64,000 bases of DNA. It comes from Cryptomeria japonica (taxonomy: Eukaryota > Streptophyta > Pinopsida > Cupressales > Cupressaceae). Positions 48,195 to 57,866 of this stretch are shown here, piece by piece. How positions within the stretch are numbered: the stretch's first letter is position 1; each line of letters begins with the position of its first letter. Location of the stretch: assembly GCF_030272615.1 (NCBI RefSeq), contig NC_081414.1, positions 907,747,009 through 907,811,008 on the forward strand. The letters run 5' to 3'. The notes beneath the pieces were generated by a model. That model saw only the letters and a program-made list of their open reading frames with translations, did not search any database and was not told the origin of the DNA. The position numbers were made by a program, and so were the translations under genes.

Positions 48195-49046
48195 TCACTG
48201 GGTGCTCCCTCTGTCCTCCTCATCCCTGCCATGTCTCGCAGATGATGTCCCTCCTGGTCCTGGCTGTGGTGGTCTCATCGATCCACTCACTCCTATGCTG
48301 CTCAATGTCCTCCGAGAGCGTGACTTGCTCTCTGTCCTCGATCGTGCCCGATATGAAGGTGCTCTCCGCTCCGATGGAACTGCACCCTCATATAGTGTCC
48401 TCCAGTACAGTCTCTCCTCGCCGGTCTCTACTAGCATCTGTGCCACCTCTCGTGCACTGGCATCCCTAATCGACCCAATGAACTCAGCGACTCTCTGTCC
48501 CTCTCGCTGTGCCTGAGCTATGGCTGTATCCCGAGCCTCTGTGAGTCTGGCTATCTCCGCTCTGAACTACTCATGCTGTCTCTCCAATATCGCAATATAA
48601 TCCTGCTGGCTCGCTATGGTAGCCCTGTACATGTCTATCTCCTCTGTCCTCCTCATCCCTGCCATAGTCTCCCACCGAATCTCCCTCTCGACAATGTCTA
48701 GATCCTCTACGTCACACTCCAACAGTCTGCATAACGCGTCTCTCCCTGTCACTGGGTCGTACTCTATCATCTCCCCATGTATAGGAATGCGGAGGATGCA
48801 CCATACATCCTCTAGAGTCACTGTCGCCTCGCCAGTCGCCAAATGGAATGAGGAAGTCTCTGAATGCCATCGCTCTGCCAATGCGGTAAGCAATCCTGTG
48901 TTTGCCCTAATCTCGGGCATATATGTGATGTAATACAATCCCAATCCACCTAATGTGTCTCTCTCTGTGCTCCTGAGTCTATGTCGTAGCATGAAACAGT
49001 CCGGTCGATTCTCCCGTGCGATCAATGGATATTGTCGACTCTGCAT
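48195..49046 (-). CDS. Plant mobile domain (PMD, aminotransferase-like) protein, antisense within Gy-M
   Basis: 283 codons on the minus strand from ATG 49046, with one in-frame TAG at 48569-48567 (codon 160, CAG expected) and an open frame before and after it. LRHRLRSTERD, LLTALAERWHSETSSFHLAT and VTLEDVWCILRIPIHGE match the conserved core of the PMD family (Pfam PF10536, related to MAIN/MAIL1 and the phosphatase-7 long-form tail). The C-terminal third is a predicted coiled coil (IARLTEARDTAIAQAQREGQ) followed by an R/S-rich tail. The gene is much richer in GC than its surroundings. PMD proteins are nuclear, linked to gene and transposon silencing, and are also carried by transposons. The true start may lie in an upstream exon. 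Family assignment is strong; function here is unknown. Confidence 0.85.
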
Positions 49047-49424
49047 CACAATCGGGGCATCATTTTGTCAGTTTTAGGGTTTGTTCCTACGGGTTGCATG
49101 TCTTCATTTTCATGATCAAATCAGGGTGTTTTTCATCCACATTACCCTATCCTATCCTTCCCACCCCCTGTCAGGTCATTTGCATGCAATTTCAAGTCAA
49201 AACTAAGGATTTTATGCCAACTTGCGCCTGTGTTTGAGAAGCTGCGCCTGTGTTAGATGAATTGCGCTTGTGTCTTCCTACACAAGCGCATAACTCCTTA
49301 CACAAGCGCAGGTTTAGCCTACACAAGCGCAAGAGACCATTTTGGTATCCCCTGTGGGCCCCGCAATGTTCCGTAAGCCATCAAAATTCATGAAATTCAA
49401 AACATGGGTTTTCGAGATACATAC
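49041..49424 (-). other. Possible intron of the PMD gene
   Basis: On the minus strand GTATGT (49424-49419) and GATGCAG (ending 49041) could be donor and acceptor of a 384-nt intron. A 26-codon exon from ATG 49502 to 49425 would join exon 2 in phase 0, in frame with the PMD. The 11-bp motif array would lie inside the intron. This is inference without transcript evidence. Confidence 0.4.
49223..49331. repeat. Palindromic array: three direct and three inverted TGCGCYTGTGT units
   Basis: Direct units start at 49223, 49243 and 49263; inverted units (ACACAAGCGCA) start at 49280, 49300 and 49321. The inner pair forms an 11-bp perfect stem around CTTCCT, and the whole array is a near-palindrome of about 109 bp. 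Motif and ~20-bp period match the leader array. Confidence 0.92.
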
Positions 49425-49584
49425 CGCTGCTCCTACATCCTCCGATCGTCTGAATGTGTGTACACGTTCTCCAAGGTGATCCGCCGTTGGAATGTTCACC
49501 ATCTGTCTGCAAGTGTCCTTGTCCAGAGCAACAAATCCTCCTCTTTCGCTACTGCAAATGAGTCATTTTCACCCTCTTGGTCCC

Positions 49585-49591
49585 ATTTATA
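49585..49591 (-). promoter_or_regulatory. Possible TATA box for the antisense PMD gene
   Basis: The minus strand reads GAGCTATAAATGGG. It lies about 90 bp upstream of the candidate first ATG (49502), a plausible core-promoter distance. Confidence 0.4.
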
Positions 49592-49859
49592 GCTCTTTGT
49601 CATTGCATAGATGGACGTGCGTCCTCTCCATCTTATGTTGGTCGCGGTCTTGTGCTCCTTAAATTGCTTGTCTATCATGCATCCGATCTCCGATTGTCAG
49701 TCCGTTTGATCCTATCATTTTCTATCATTTTTATCGATCAATTGGCCTCTTTTCTGCATGTTTCCGGCCAATTCCTCGAGGGGGCATGCATATGTCATTA
49801 TCGTTGTCTGGGGCATTTAGTTATTGTTCTTTGAAACAACGCTCAGAATCACATTGTCT

Positions 49860-49874
49860 CAAAGAGGGGCAAAA
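49860..49874 (+). promoter_or_regulatory. Gy-M polypurine tract
   Basis: CAAAGAGGGGCAAAA next to the 3' LTR start, identical to Gy-A. CGAGGGGGCAT and CTGGGGCAT lie 40-90 bp upstream, also as in Gy-A. Confidence 0.9.
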
Positions 49875-51340
49875 TGTAGACACCCAAAAATGGTCAACGC
49901 TTGCGAGGTCATACTTTAACATTTGCGCATTGCCTCATTTTAGGTTTTTGCGTCGCATTAACATTTCTCCTATGTCACGCACTTGGTTTTTTTTATCATT
50001 TTTGAACATCGAGTCATTCTTCTACATTCTTCAATCATCTCGTCCTCAAATTTGGTCTTGTCGACAACAATATTCAGTCACGATTTTGATCGATTTTATC
50101 TTGTTGCATCAATGTGCGTATCCTAATTAGGGTTTTGTCCTCTTTTCAGTCTTGTTATCATGCGATCGATTTGTCATCGATCGTGGTCATTTTCAATCTT
50201 GTCGTTTTGCAATCTATTTTGTCATTAATTCTTGTCCTTTTGTCAATCTTGTCATATTGCGATCGATTCGTCATCGATCCTTGTCCTTTTTCAGTCATGT
50301 CAATTTGGATCAATTTGTCATTATTCCTCGTCAATTGGCACATTTATCAATCAAATCATTTTGTTGCATTGATCATTTATCAATTCAAAATCATGACATT
50401 AATTATCTTCAATCAGGACCTAATTGTCATCCTCGCACTTCTAATTCGTCTTCTAGGGTTTTATGATTTATTCATTTAACCTAATTTGCCATTTCTTCCT
50501 TTAGGATTACTAAATTATTTATTAATCCTAAGTTTTCTCATTACAATTAAATATTCATTTAATTGGCTAATTATTCCTCTTTGTGAGTGAATTAATTAAT
50601 AAATGAAAAATTATTGATTAATTCACTAATTTCTAATTTCCTATTTTCATTAATTCCTAATTTCCACCTATTTTCTAATTTTCTAATTCAAATTCCACCT
50701 AATTATCTTGTCTCTAGTTCTCCCTATTTGTGTGCTTCATGCGTCATACTCTTGACATAGCAATTTGTCATAGAGTTTTGTCTTGACATAGAAATGTGTC
50801 ATAGAATTTGTCCAAAATTGTCATAAAATTCTTGACATAGAAATGTGTCATAGAATTTGTCATAAAATGTCATAGCAATTTGTCATAAAATCTGTCATAA
50901 GCCTCTTTGCATAGCAATTTGTCATAGATATGCTATTATTGATTTGAATTTCTATTCAAATCTCTTTCATACTAATTTGCTCATTTATCCAATTTCTCTA
51001 TAAATTGGATGTTTTCTTCAATCAATTCCTTCATGAATCTCGAATTTTTACCGAACCTTCGTTTCTAGTACTCTTGAGCCTTTTTGCTTTCAAATTGTGT
51101 GAGCACTTGTAGGTGAGATCCACAAAACTATTGAAGAGGAAAGAACAACAATGGAGCTGCATGGAAGAAGCATATGGTTTGCATAATTTTACTTTTGAAT
51201 GCCTTGTTTCCATACCTCTATTGAATGTGCTTTGGAATTAGGTTCATTTGCATTGAGTATTCTTTTGATTATGTTATCATGTTTTGTGTTTTTGATTGAT
51301 ATATCTTATGTTTTGATGATTCCTAATTTCTACGTTAACA
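49875..51340 (+). repeat. Gy-M 3' LTR
   Basis: 1,466 bp, an exact 10,369-bp offset copy of the 5' LTR with about seven visible substitutions and no length change. Confidence 0.95.
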
Positions 51341-51345
51341 GATGT

Positions 51346-51898
51346 CAACACTGTATCCCGGTTGGACCTATCCCAATTAGATTCAGAAGGAATAAGGATA
51401 AACCATGCTATTATGCTAGTGGTGATGATTTTGGTATTACTGATGATGATGATGAACCTGTGAGTGGAACGGACAATGGAAGCTCCGGTAAAGACTGGGT
51501 CTTTATTGCTATCAAGGATGATTCTCCAGAATCTGTCATTAGAGAAACTCATATTGAAGAAAAGGATGAATGGGTTATAGACAGTGGTTGTTCACATCAC
51601 ATGACTGGTGAGAAGAGAAAATTTTAAAACTATGCAATAATTTGATGGCAGACTAGTCAGATTTAGAGACAACAATGCATGTAGGATCAAAGGTAAAGGA
51701 ATAATATCATTGGATGGTAAGACTAATACTGATAATGTTTACTATGTTGAAGACTTAAAGAATAATATTTTAAGTGTAGGTCATATGGTGGATAGAGGAT
51801 TTCATTTTCAATTCAAGGATCGAAAATGTAGGATCATCAATAGATCTAGATTGAAAATTCCTTCTGAAACTCAGACCAATGGAAACATCTTTCATTAG
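51346..51898 (+). pseudogene. Si-L LTR stub, gag end and protease
   Basis: After about 25 bp of LTR the sequence jumps to the gag/protease junction (RNKDKPCYYASGDDFGI). WVIDSGCSHHMTGEKRKF is an intact Ty1/copia protease active site, then a frameshift; the distal half is read at 51710-51898 (VYYVEDLKNNILSVGHMV). Confidence 0.85.
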
Positions 51899-52772
51899 AA
51901 CTCCGGTGAGAAGGCTTGCTTCATTGCATAGATTGATGAAAGTTGGTTATGGCATAAGAGGATGTTTCATATAAATTTGGATTGCATAGTGAAGATAAGT
52001 TCAACATAGGCTATCAGAGATTTGCCCAAGATTGTTAAACCTCATAATCTGGTATGTAGAGAATGTCAAATGGGTAAGAAAGTTAGAACTTCTTTTAGAA
52101 TTATACATGATAAATCTAATGAAATTCTTGATCTTATTCATACTGATCTATGTGGACTGGCAAGGACGTGGACTGGCAAGGACTAAAAGCTTTCAAGGTG
52201 ATGGATACTTTTTGCTACTTATTGATGATTATTTTAGAATGATGTGGGTTGCATTTTTAAAAGAAAAATCAGAAGCTCTTGAGAAATTCAAAATATTCCA
52301 AGCTATGATTGAGACTGAGACATGACTGAAGATGAAGTGCTTAAGATCATATCATGTCAGTGAATTTACATCTGGTGAGTTCAACAACTTTTGTGAGAGG
52401 AATGAAACCAGAGGAAAACTTTATGCACGTAGGACTCCACATCAGAATGGATTAGTGGAAAGAAAGAACAAAACCATGTTAGATGCTACAATTACAATGA
52501 TGACTAGAGCTAAATTGCTAGATATCTATTGGAGGGAAGCTGTCAATACGACTGTATACACTTTCAACAAAGTACACATTAAAGGTGATACCGGTAAGAC
52601 TCCTTATGAATTATGGTTTGGTCATACTCCTACTGTCAAATATTTTAGAATTTTTGGAAGTAAATGTTACTTTAGAAGAGATGATGCAATAGGAAAGTTT
52701 GATCCTAGAAGTGATGAAGGAATATTTTTGGGATATTCTACTAAGACCAAAGTATATAGATGTTATAACTAA
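51899..52772 (+). pseudogene. Si-L integrase
   Basis: The first Asp region (LIHTDLCG) is disrupted by a 16-bp tandem duplication (GTGGACTGGCAAGGAC) near 52150-52183 that shifts the frame. The second catalytic Asp is lost: CLRSYHVSEF stands where LRSDNGGEF is usual. The Glu (NGLVERKNKTM) is present. YELWFGHTPTVKYFRIFGSKC follows. Confidence 0.85.
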
Positions 52773-54600
52773 AGATTGAATAGGATAATTGAAAGCATAA
52801 ATGTCAAGGTGGATGAGCAAGGCAATAATCAGATCAAATCATATGATTATGGACCAAAAGATGAATTTATCATACCAGAACTGGTAATGCAAGAAGTAGT
52901 TCAGAGAAGTGAACCAGTGACACCAGTAACATCAAAAAATTCAACAATGATAGATGAACAACAAAAAGAATCAGTAAATTAAGAAAATTCAAAGACTCCC
53001 AGGTATGTGAAACTAAATCAATTTGAAGATCAGATCATTTGAGACAAAAGGAAAGGTGTGATGACTAGAAGAAGATTAGTTGCTGAAGACGTATGTTTAA
53101 TTTCTCAAATTGAACCGGAATCATTTATTGAAGCAAGTAAGGATGAAAATTGAATAAAAGAAATTGAAGAAGAATTAGATCAGATAGAAAATAATAAGAC
53201 ATGGGAATTAGTTTCTAGACCTAAAGACAAGAATATTATTGGAACTAAATGGGTTTTCAGGAATAAATTAAATGAGGAAGGTCAGGTTGTGAGGATCAAG
53301 ACTATATTGGTTTGCAAAGGTTATTCATAGGAAGGAGTTGATTATGGTGAGACTTATGCCCCAGTTGCAAGAATTGAAGTGGTAAGACTTTTTCTTGCCT
53401 ATGTTGCACACAAGAACTGCAAAGTATATCAGATGGATGTCAAATGTGCATTTCTAAATGGAGATCTTGAAGAGGAAGTCTACATTGAGCAGCCTGGTGG
53501 ATTTTCTTTATCAGAAGACAAAGACATGGTTTGCAGACTGAAGAAAGCTTTATATGGACTAAAACAAGCCCCTAGATCATGGTATGCTAGATTAGATAGA
53601 TATCTTTCAAAGCTTGGTTTTAACAAAGGTATTGCTGATAGTAACTTATATTACAAAATTGAGCATGATGACATATTGATTATTGAAGTCTTTGTGGATG
53701 ATATCATTTTTGGAGGAGAAGAAAGTCTATGCATGAAATTTGTTGATGATATGAAGAATGAATTTGAAATGTCTATGATTGGTGAGATGAAATTTTTCTT
53801 AGGTTTGCAGATTACTCAAACTGATAAAGGTATTTTCATTTGTCAAACTAAGTATGTGAAGGAGTTACTTAAGAAATTTGGAATTGGTAATTCTAAACTC
53901 GTCAGTACTCCTATGATAATTGGTTGCAAATTGTCAAAGGATGATGAATCTCCTAGAGTAAATCCAAGCATATACAAATCAATGGTTGGTGGATTGTTAT
54001 ACTTAACTCATACTTAATGCTACTTGTATTGCTTCTAGATTTGAGTCAGATCCTAGAGAAACTCATGATATTGTTGTTAAGAGGATATTCAAATATTTGG
54101 CAAGTACAACAGACTTTGGGTTATGGTATCCATAGAATGATGACTTCAGATTAGGCTCCTATACAGATTCTGATTGCGTAGGAGATGTAGATGATTGGAA
54201 GAGCACTACTGGTGGTGCATTATTTATTGGGAAGAAGTTGGTTTCATGGCTTAGCAAGAAACACTCATGCACTTCATTGTCTACTACTAAAGAAGAGTAT
54301 GTAGTTGTTGCTACCAACTATACTCAGATTTTATGGATGAAACAAATGCTAAAAGATATAAGGATAATTTATGATGATCTTATTGTTATTTATCATGATA
54401 ATATTGCTGCTATTGATATGTCAAAGAATCTGATATTTCATTCCAAATCAAAACACATTTTTATAAGGTATAATTTCTTGAAGGAAAAGGTAGAAGCAAA
54501 GGAAGTCAGATTGGTTTATGTGCCTACTAAGGAACAAATTGCATGTATTCTAATTAAACCATTGCCTAAAGATACTTTTGAATATCTTAGAGATTAGTTG
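52773..54600 (+). pseudogene. Si-L linker, reverse transcriptase and RNase H
   Basis: The linker to 53170 carries several stops. The reverse transcriptase frame 53379-54017 (212 codons) is intact across [32 protein letters not shown] and [11 protein letters not shown]. RNase H follows in 54020-54597 with SWLSKKHSCTSLSTTKEEY and an end at IKPLPKDTFEYLRD. Stops at 53160, 53328 and 54015 break the polyprotein. Confidence 0.88.
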
Positions 54601-54940
54601 GGGGTTACCAGCCCTCCGGAAGAGAGTTAGTGATGCAGAGATGCATCAATTCGGTGAGCTTATCAAACATATTTTCTGATCCAGGTTGATGAGATGTTGC
54701 TACTACTCCAGGGGAGTAGTTAGCTATTTGGTTTAGTATTTTGGTTTGGTATCCATCCTTTGTCATTGATGTCAAAGGGGGAGAAGATGTTCATGTGAAA
54801 AACAATCAATCTTTTGGGTGAAGGTATTAATCTAAGGGGGAGATATATATTGCAGATCACTCTTTAGGAGATTGTTGGCATTCCTTGGCACTTGGATATT
54901 TTTCACATTAAGTGTTTCCATCAATGCCAAAGGGGGAGAT
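54601..54940 (+). promoter_or_regulatory. Si-L 3' non-coding region with three polypurine motifs
   Basis: AAGGGGGAGA at 54773-54784, 54834-54844 and 54928-54940; the last abuts the LTR. Two are preceded by ATTGATGTC or ATCAATGC. Confidence 0.88.
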
Positions 54941-56145
54941 TGTTGGAAATATGTTGGATTTGGTTAAGTTTTGTCATTGATGTCAACACTATATCCTGGT
55001 TGGAGGCTATCCCAATTGGACCTATCTTGGTTAGTCTTGGTGATCATCTTGGTTTTAGCTGTGATTCTGATCCAGTATGATCAGATCTCTAGATTTAGTT
55101 TTGGATGCTTAATTTGGATGATTATATTCTTTTCATATTCTATTGATTCATGATTTGGTGCTTCGGTTGCTATCTCTTTTGTTCCCGATTGATATTTCCT
55201 GGTACCGGTTAGCTTTACTGGTAAGCGATATTTGATGATTTGGTCAGACAATTTTGATCTGGCTTATGGGAAAAGTTTCTATCATGCTAAAGGTGCTTCT
55301 TGATCATGTCCTAACTTTTTGGTGGTGTTGCATTGATTGGCGTGTTGTTATGATGGTCCTATTTGGATCCGGTTAGACTTTTTGTTCTTGTACTGAGGGT
55401 TTCTACTGGTTGGTGAAGCGTGTTGGATTTTTGTCTTAGCAAATTTTCGGTGGATGGAATTATTTGGGAACTTGAATTAGGTTCATGATATGTAATGTAA
55501 ATCATAATATTGGTCTAGTGGTATCATTTGATGTAATATTTGTAATAATGGGTTTATGGGTTTAGGGTTAGCTGACCTTGTTAATAAGGTTGATGATATG
55601 TATTTATAGGTGATATATTCATGTAATTTTTATGGGATGGTTATGTCTACATTATCAAAGAGTCATTTATATGCGAACAAGGTTATATCATTCAGTGAAG
55701 GTTTGAGGAGAGTTTGGTATTGCAGGGCAAACATTGTGCTTAATCAAAATTGTATCAAGCATTAGTAGATGCTACTTTCACAGTTCATTCTTTCTAGATT
55801 GTACTCTGATGCTTTGTAACTCAGTGAGACTTCCCTTTTGTGTTGAGTAGTGAGCTCTAAGAGGTTGACCTGATTGCAAGTGCAATCCCCATTATAATTA
55901 TTTCACATGCTATTGTAGAAGTATTATTTGATTGTGGGTAGGGTTTCCCACTATTGTCTTTCCCCTTACCAGGTTTTCCACATCAAAATATTGGTGTAAT
56001 GTGTGTTGTACTTTCATGATTTATCTTTCATTGTGTTGTACTCCAGTATAAATTTTAATATTGAATTAACTATTGTACTTGTGAGAAAACTAATTCACCC
56101 CCCCCCCCCCTCTCAGTTTTCTCTCAGTATCAGATCATTCAAACA
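54941..56145 (+). repeat. Si-L 3' LTR
   Basis: 1,205 bp, TGTTGGAAATATG to ATTCAAACA, with a C14-C15 tract at about 56097-56110. Confidence 0.92.
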
Positions 56146-56291
56146 ATTAGTACAAGGAGTATCTTGTGAAATAGAAGGACAGACCAGTTGAAGATTCATC
56201 TTGGATTTCTCAGGCAAAGGTAGACCATCTTTTCTTTCCTCTGACCCCAGTAAAGTGAGAGACTCAATTTTTTTCAACAACCTCGGGTGTC
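56146..56291 (+). pseudogene. Chr-I chromodomain end
   Basis: Beginning in the ATTAG copy, the frame reads YKEYLV, RPVEDSSWIS and LFFPLTP, the second half of a chromodomain, with TAG stops where Trp is expected. It continues the reading frame broken at 39462. Confidence 0.85.
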
Positions 56292-57063
56292 TGATGCAAG
56301 AGCATCCTTGGTTCTTGGCAATCTTGCATCAACCAAAAACATTTCTTTCAATTTGTTTTTTATTTCGTAGTATCGGAATTCTTTCCGCATTTTCTTTCCT
56401 TTACTCACTGGATCTTGCGGAGTTGGATTTTTCTTGTAATCATGATTATCTTCCTTATTCCTGAGCCACAGGATGTTTGGATCATTTTTCAACAAGTTAT
56501 CGCTTTCGGATTCCGAGACAGTTTTTTGGCTTAGAACACTAGAACCACTTGGAGCTATTTACTATTGGTGAATCTTGCAAATCCTTTCCATAGCTTGCAG
56601 AGCTCTAGCTCATTGTTTCCAACACTCCTTGGCATGTGGCCAACCTTCCCTTTGATCCATACCTCTTCCTTTGGATTTTTTGGAAGATTTTCGTTGGCGG
56701 AGGCCGACTTGGTGGTTTTACATGTTTCATCATGTTCATTGTTGTTTGATTCCTCTTGGGCTGACCAGATCCCTCTAGACCATATAAATAAATGTAAATA
56801 ATTCATTCAAGAGAATATAGAAGATATATCTTAAGATTTACAGGTCTGGAGTTCACCAATTCTATAATCGAGCATGTATGTAGTAGGCCAGTGAGAGGAA
56901 TCATGTAGCCTGGATGTTGCCGACAGATTGTAATCAGTTTTCGTGATCTAATTCATTCAATTTTGTATTACCTCCATCATCTTGTCTTTCTTTCATTGTT
57001 TTTACTCTTGTTGCACGGTTCGGATAGATCTCATCGAGGTCCCTCCTAACCATGACTGTACCA
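56292..57063 (+). repeat. Chromovirus LTR between Chr-I and Chr-J
   Basis: 772 bp, TGATGCAAGAGC to GACTGTACCA. The left flank is chromodomain, as for a 3' LTR. The right flank AATTTGTTGACAGAG resembles a decayed initiator-Met primer site, as for a 5' LTR. Confidence 0.75.
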
Positions 57064-57866
57064 AATTTGTTGACAGAGATGCGAATAAAAGTATTGGGTT
57101 TTGAGGAATTAAAGAACTTGTATGAGGATGACCTAGATTTTGCAAAACCCTAGAGAGTTTGCATAGAACCTATTGTGGTGGATAGGAGTAAGTGGTTGGA
57201 TTATTTCATTCAAGATGAGTTGTTGTTCAAAGGAAGTTAGTTGTGTATACCCCGAAGCTCTATGAGAGAAAATATGATAAAGGAGAAACATAGTGGAGGA
57301 TTAGCCGATCATTTTGGAGTAGACAAGACAACAACATTGGTAAGTGAATTACTTTTGGCCTCAAATTCATAAGGATGTTAGGAAATTTGTTCAGAGCTGT
57401 AGGATTTGTCAACTAGCAAAAGGTGGTAGTCAAAATGTTGGATTGTACAAGCCTTTGACAATTCTGGAGAGACCTTGGGAAGACATAAGCATGGATTTCA
57501 TACTTGGATTACCTAAAACACAAAGAGGAAATGATTCTATATTTGTGTTGATAGATAGATTCTCAAAGATGGCACATTTCATACCTTGTAAGAAGATGAC
57601 AAATGCAGTACATCTTGTTGACCTATTTTGCAAGGAGGTGGTAAGATTACATGGATTGCCTAAGATCATATTTTCAGATAGAGACACTAAGTTTGTTGGT
57701 TACTTTTGGAGAACACTTTGGAAGAAGATGAAGACAAATTTGAAGTTCAGTTCTACTTTTCACCCACATACTGATGGATAGAAAAAGGTAGTAAACAAGA
57801 GTTTGGGAAAAAACTTGTTGAGATACTTAGTTGGAGAGAATCACTTTTCAATCAACCATGGATGTT
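57064..57866 (+). pseudogene. Chr-J integrase, internally deleted element
   Basis: The linker LLFKGS-LCIPRSSMREN, then HSGGLADHFGVDKT. After a 2-bp deletion near 57344 the frame gives FWPQIHKDVRKF, CRICQLAK, ISMDFILGLP and FSDRDTKFVG. The Gln-Thr-Glu block is TAG-Lys-Lys, so the catalytic Glu is lost. It stops near 57840 and runs into the LTR; gag, protease, RT, integrase end and chromodomain are missing. Confidence 0.85.

Larger units (their letters stand above)
39506..51340 (+). mobile_element. Gy-M: complete non-autonomous Ty3/gypsy element carrying an antisense PMD gene
   Basis: 11,835 bp with target duplication GATGT (39501-39505, 51341-51345) and LTRs 39506-40971 and 49875-51340. About seven base differences between the LTRs are visible by eye, so insertion is recent. 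Between them: primer site, leader with an 11-bp motif array, ORF1, A-rich repeats, conserved boxes, antisense PMD gene and polypurine tract. No protease, reverse transcriptase or integrase motif is seen. LTR start and polypurine tract tie it to Gy-A. Confidence 0.93.
39463..56145 (+). mobile_element. Si-L: Sirevirus-like element with Gy-M in its 5' LTR
   Basis: Perfect target duplication ATTAG (39458-39462, 56146-56150). LTR starts TGTTGGAAATATG at 39463 and 54941; the end is CAAACA at 56145. The 5' LTR survives only as 39463-39505 plus about 25 bp after Gy-M. Most of the LTR, the primer site and most of gag are deleted. Confidence 0.92.
38280..57063 (+). mobile_element. Chr-I: chromovirus split by Si-L
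   Basis: Two pieces: integrase to mid-chromodomain (38280-39462), and chromodomain end plus LTR (56146-57063). The chromodomain reads through when Si-L and one ATTAG are ignored. The 5' part is beyond Si-H, outside the window. Confidence 0.85.

Noticed and set aside
48202-48933. Plus-strand frames opposite the PMD gene
   Set aside because: Serine-rich shadows of the GC-rich minus-strand coding sequence.
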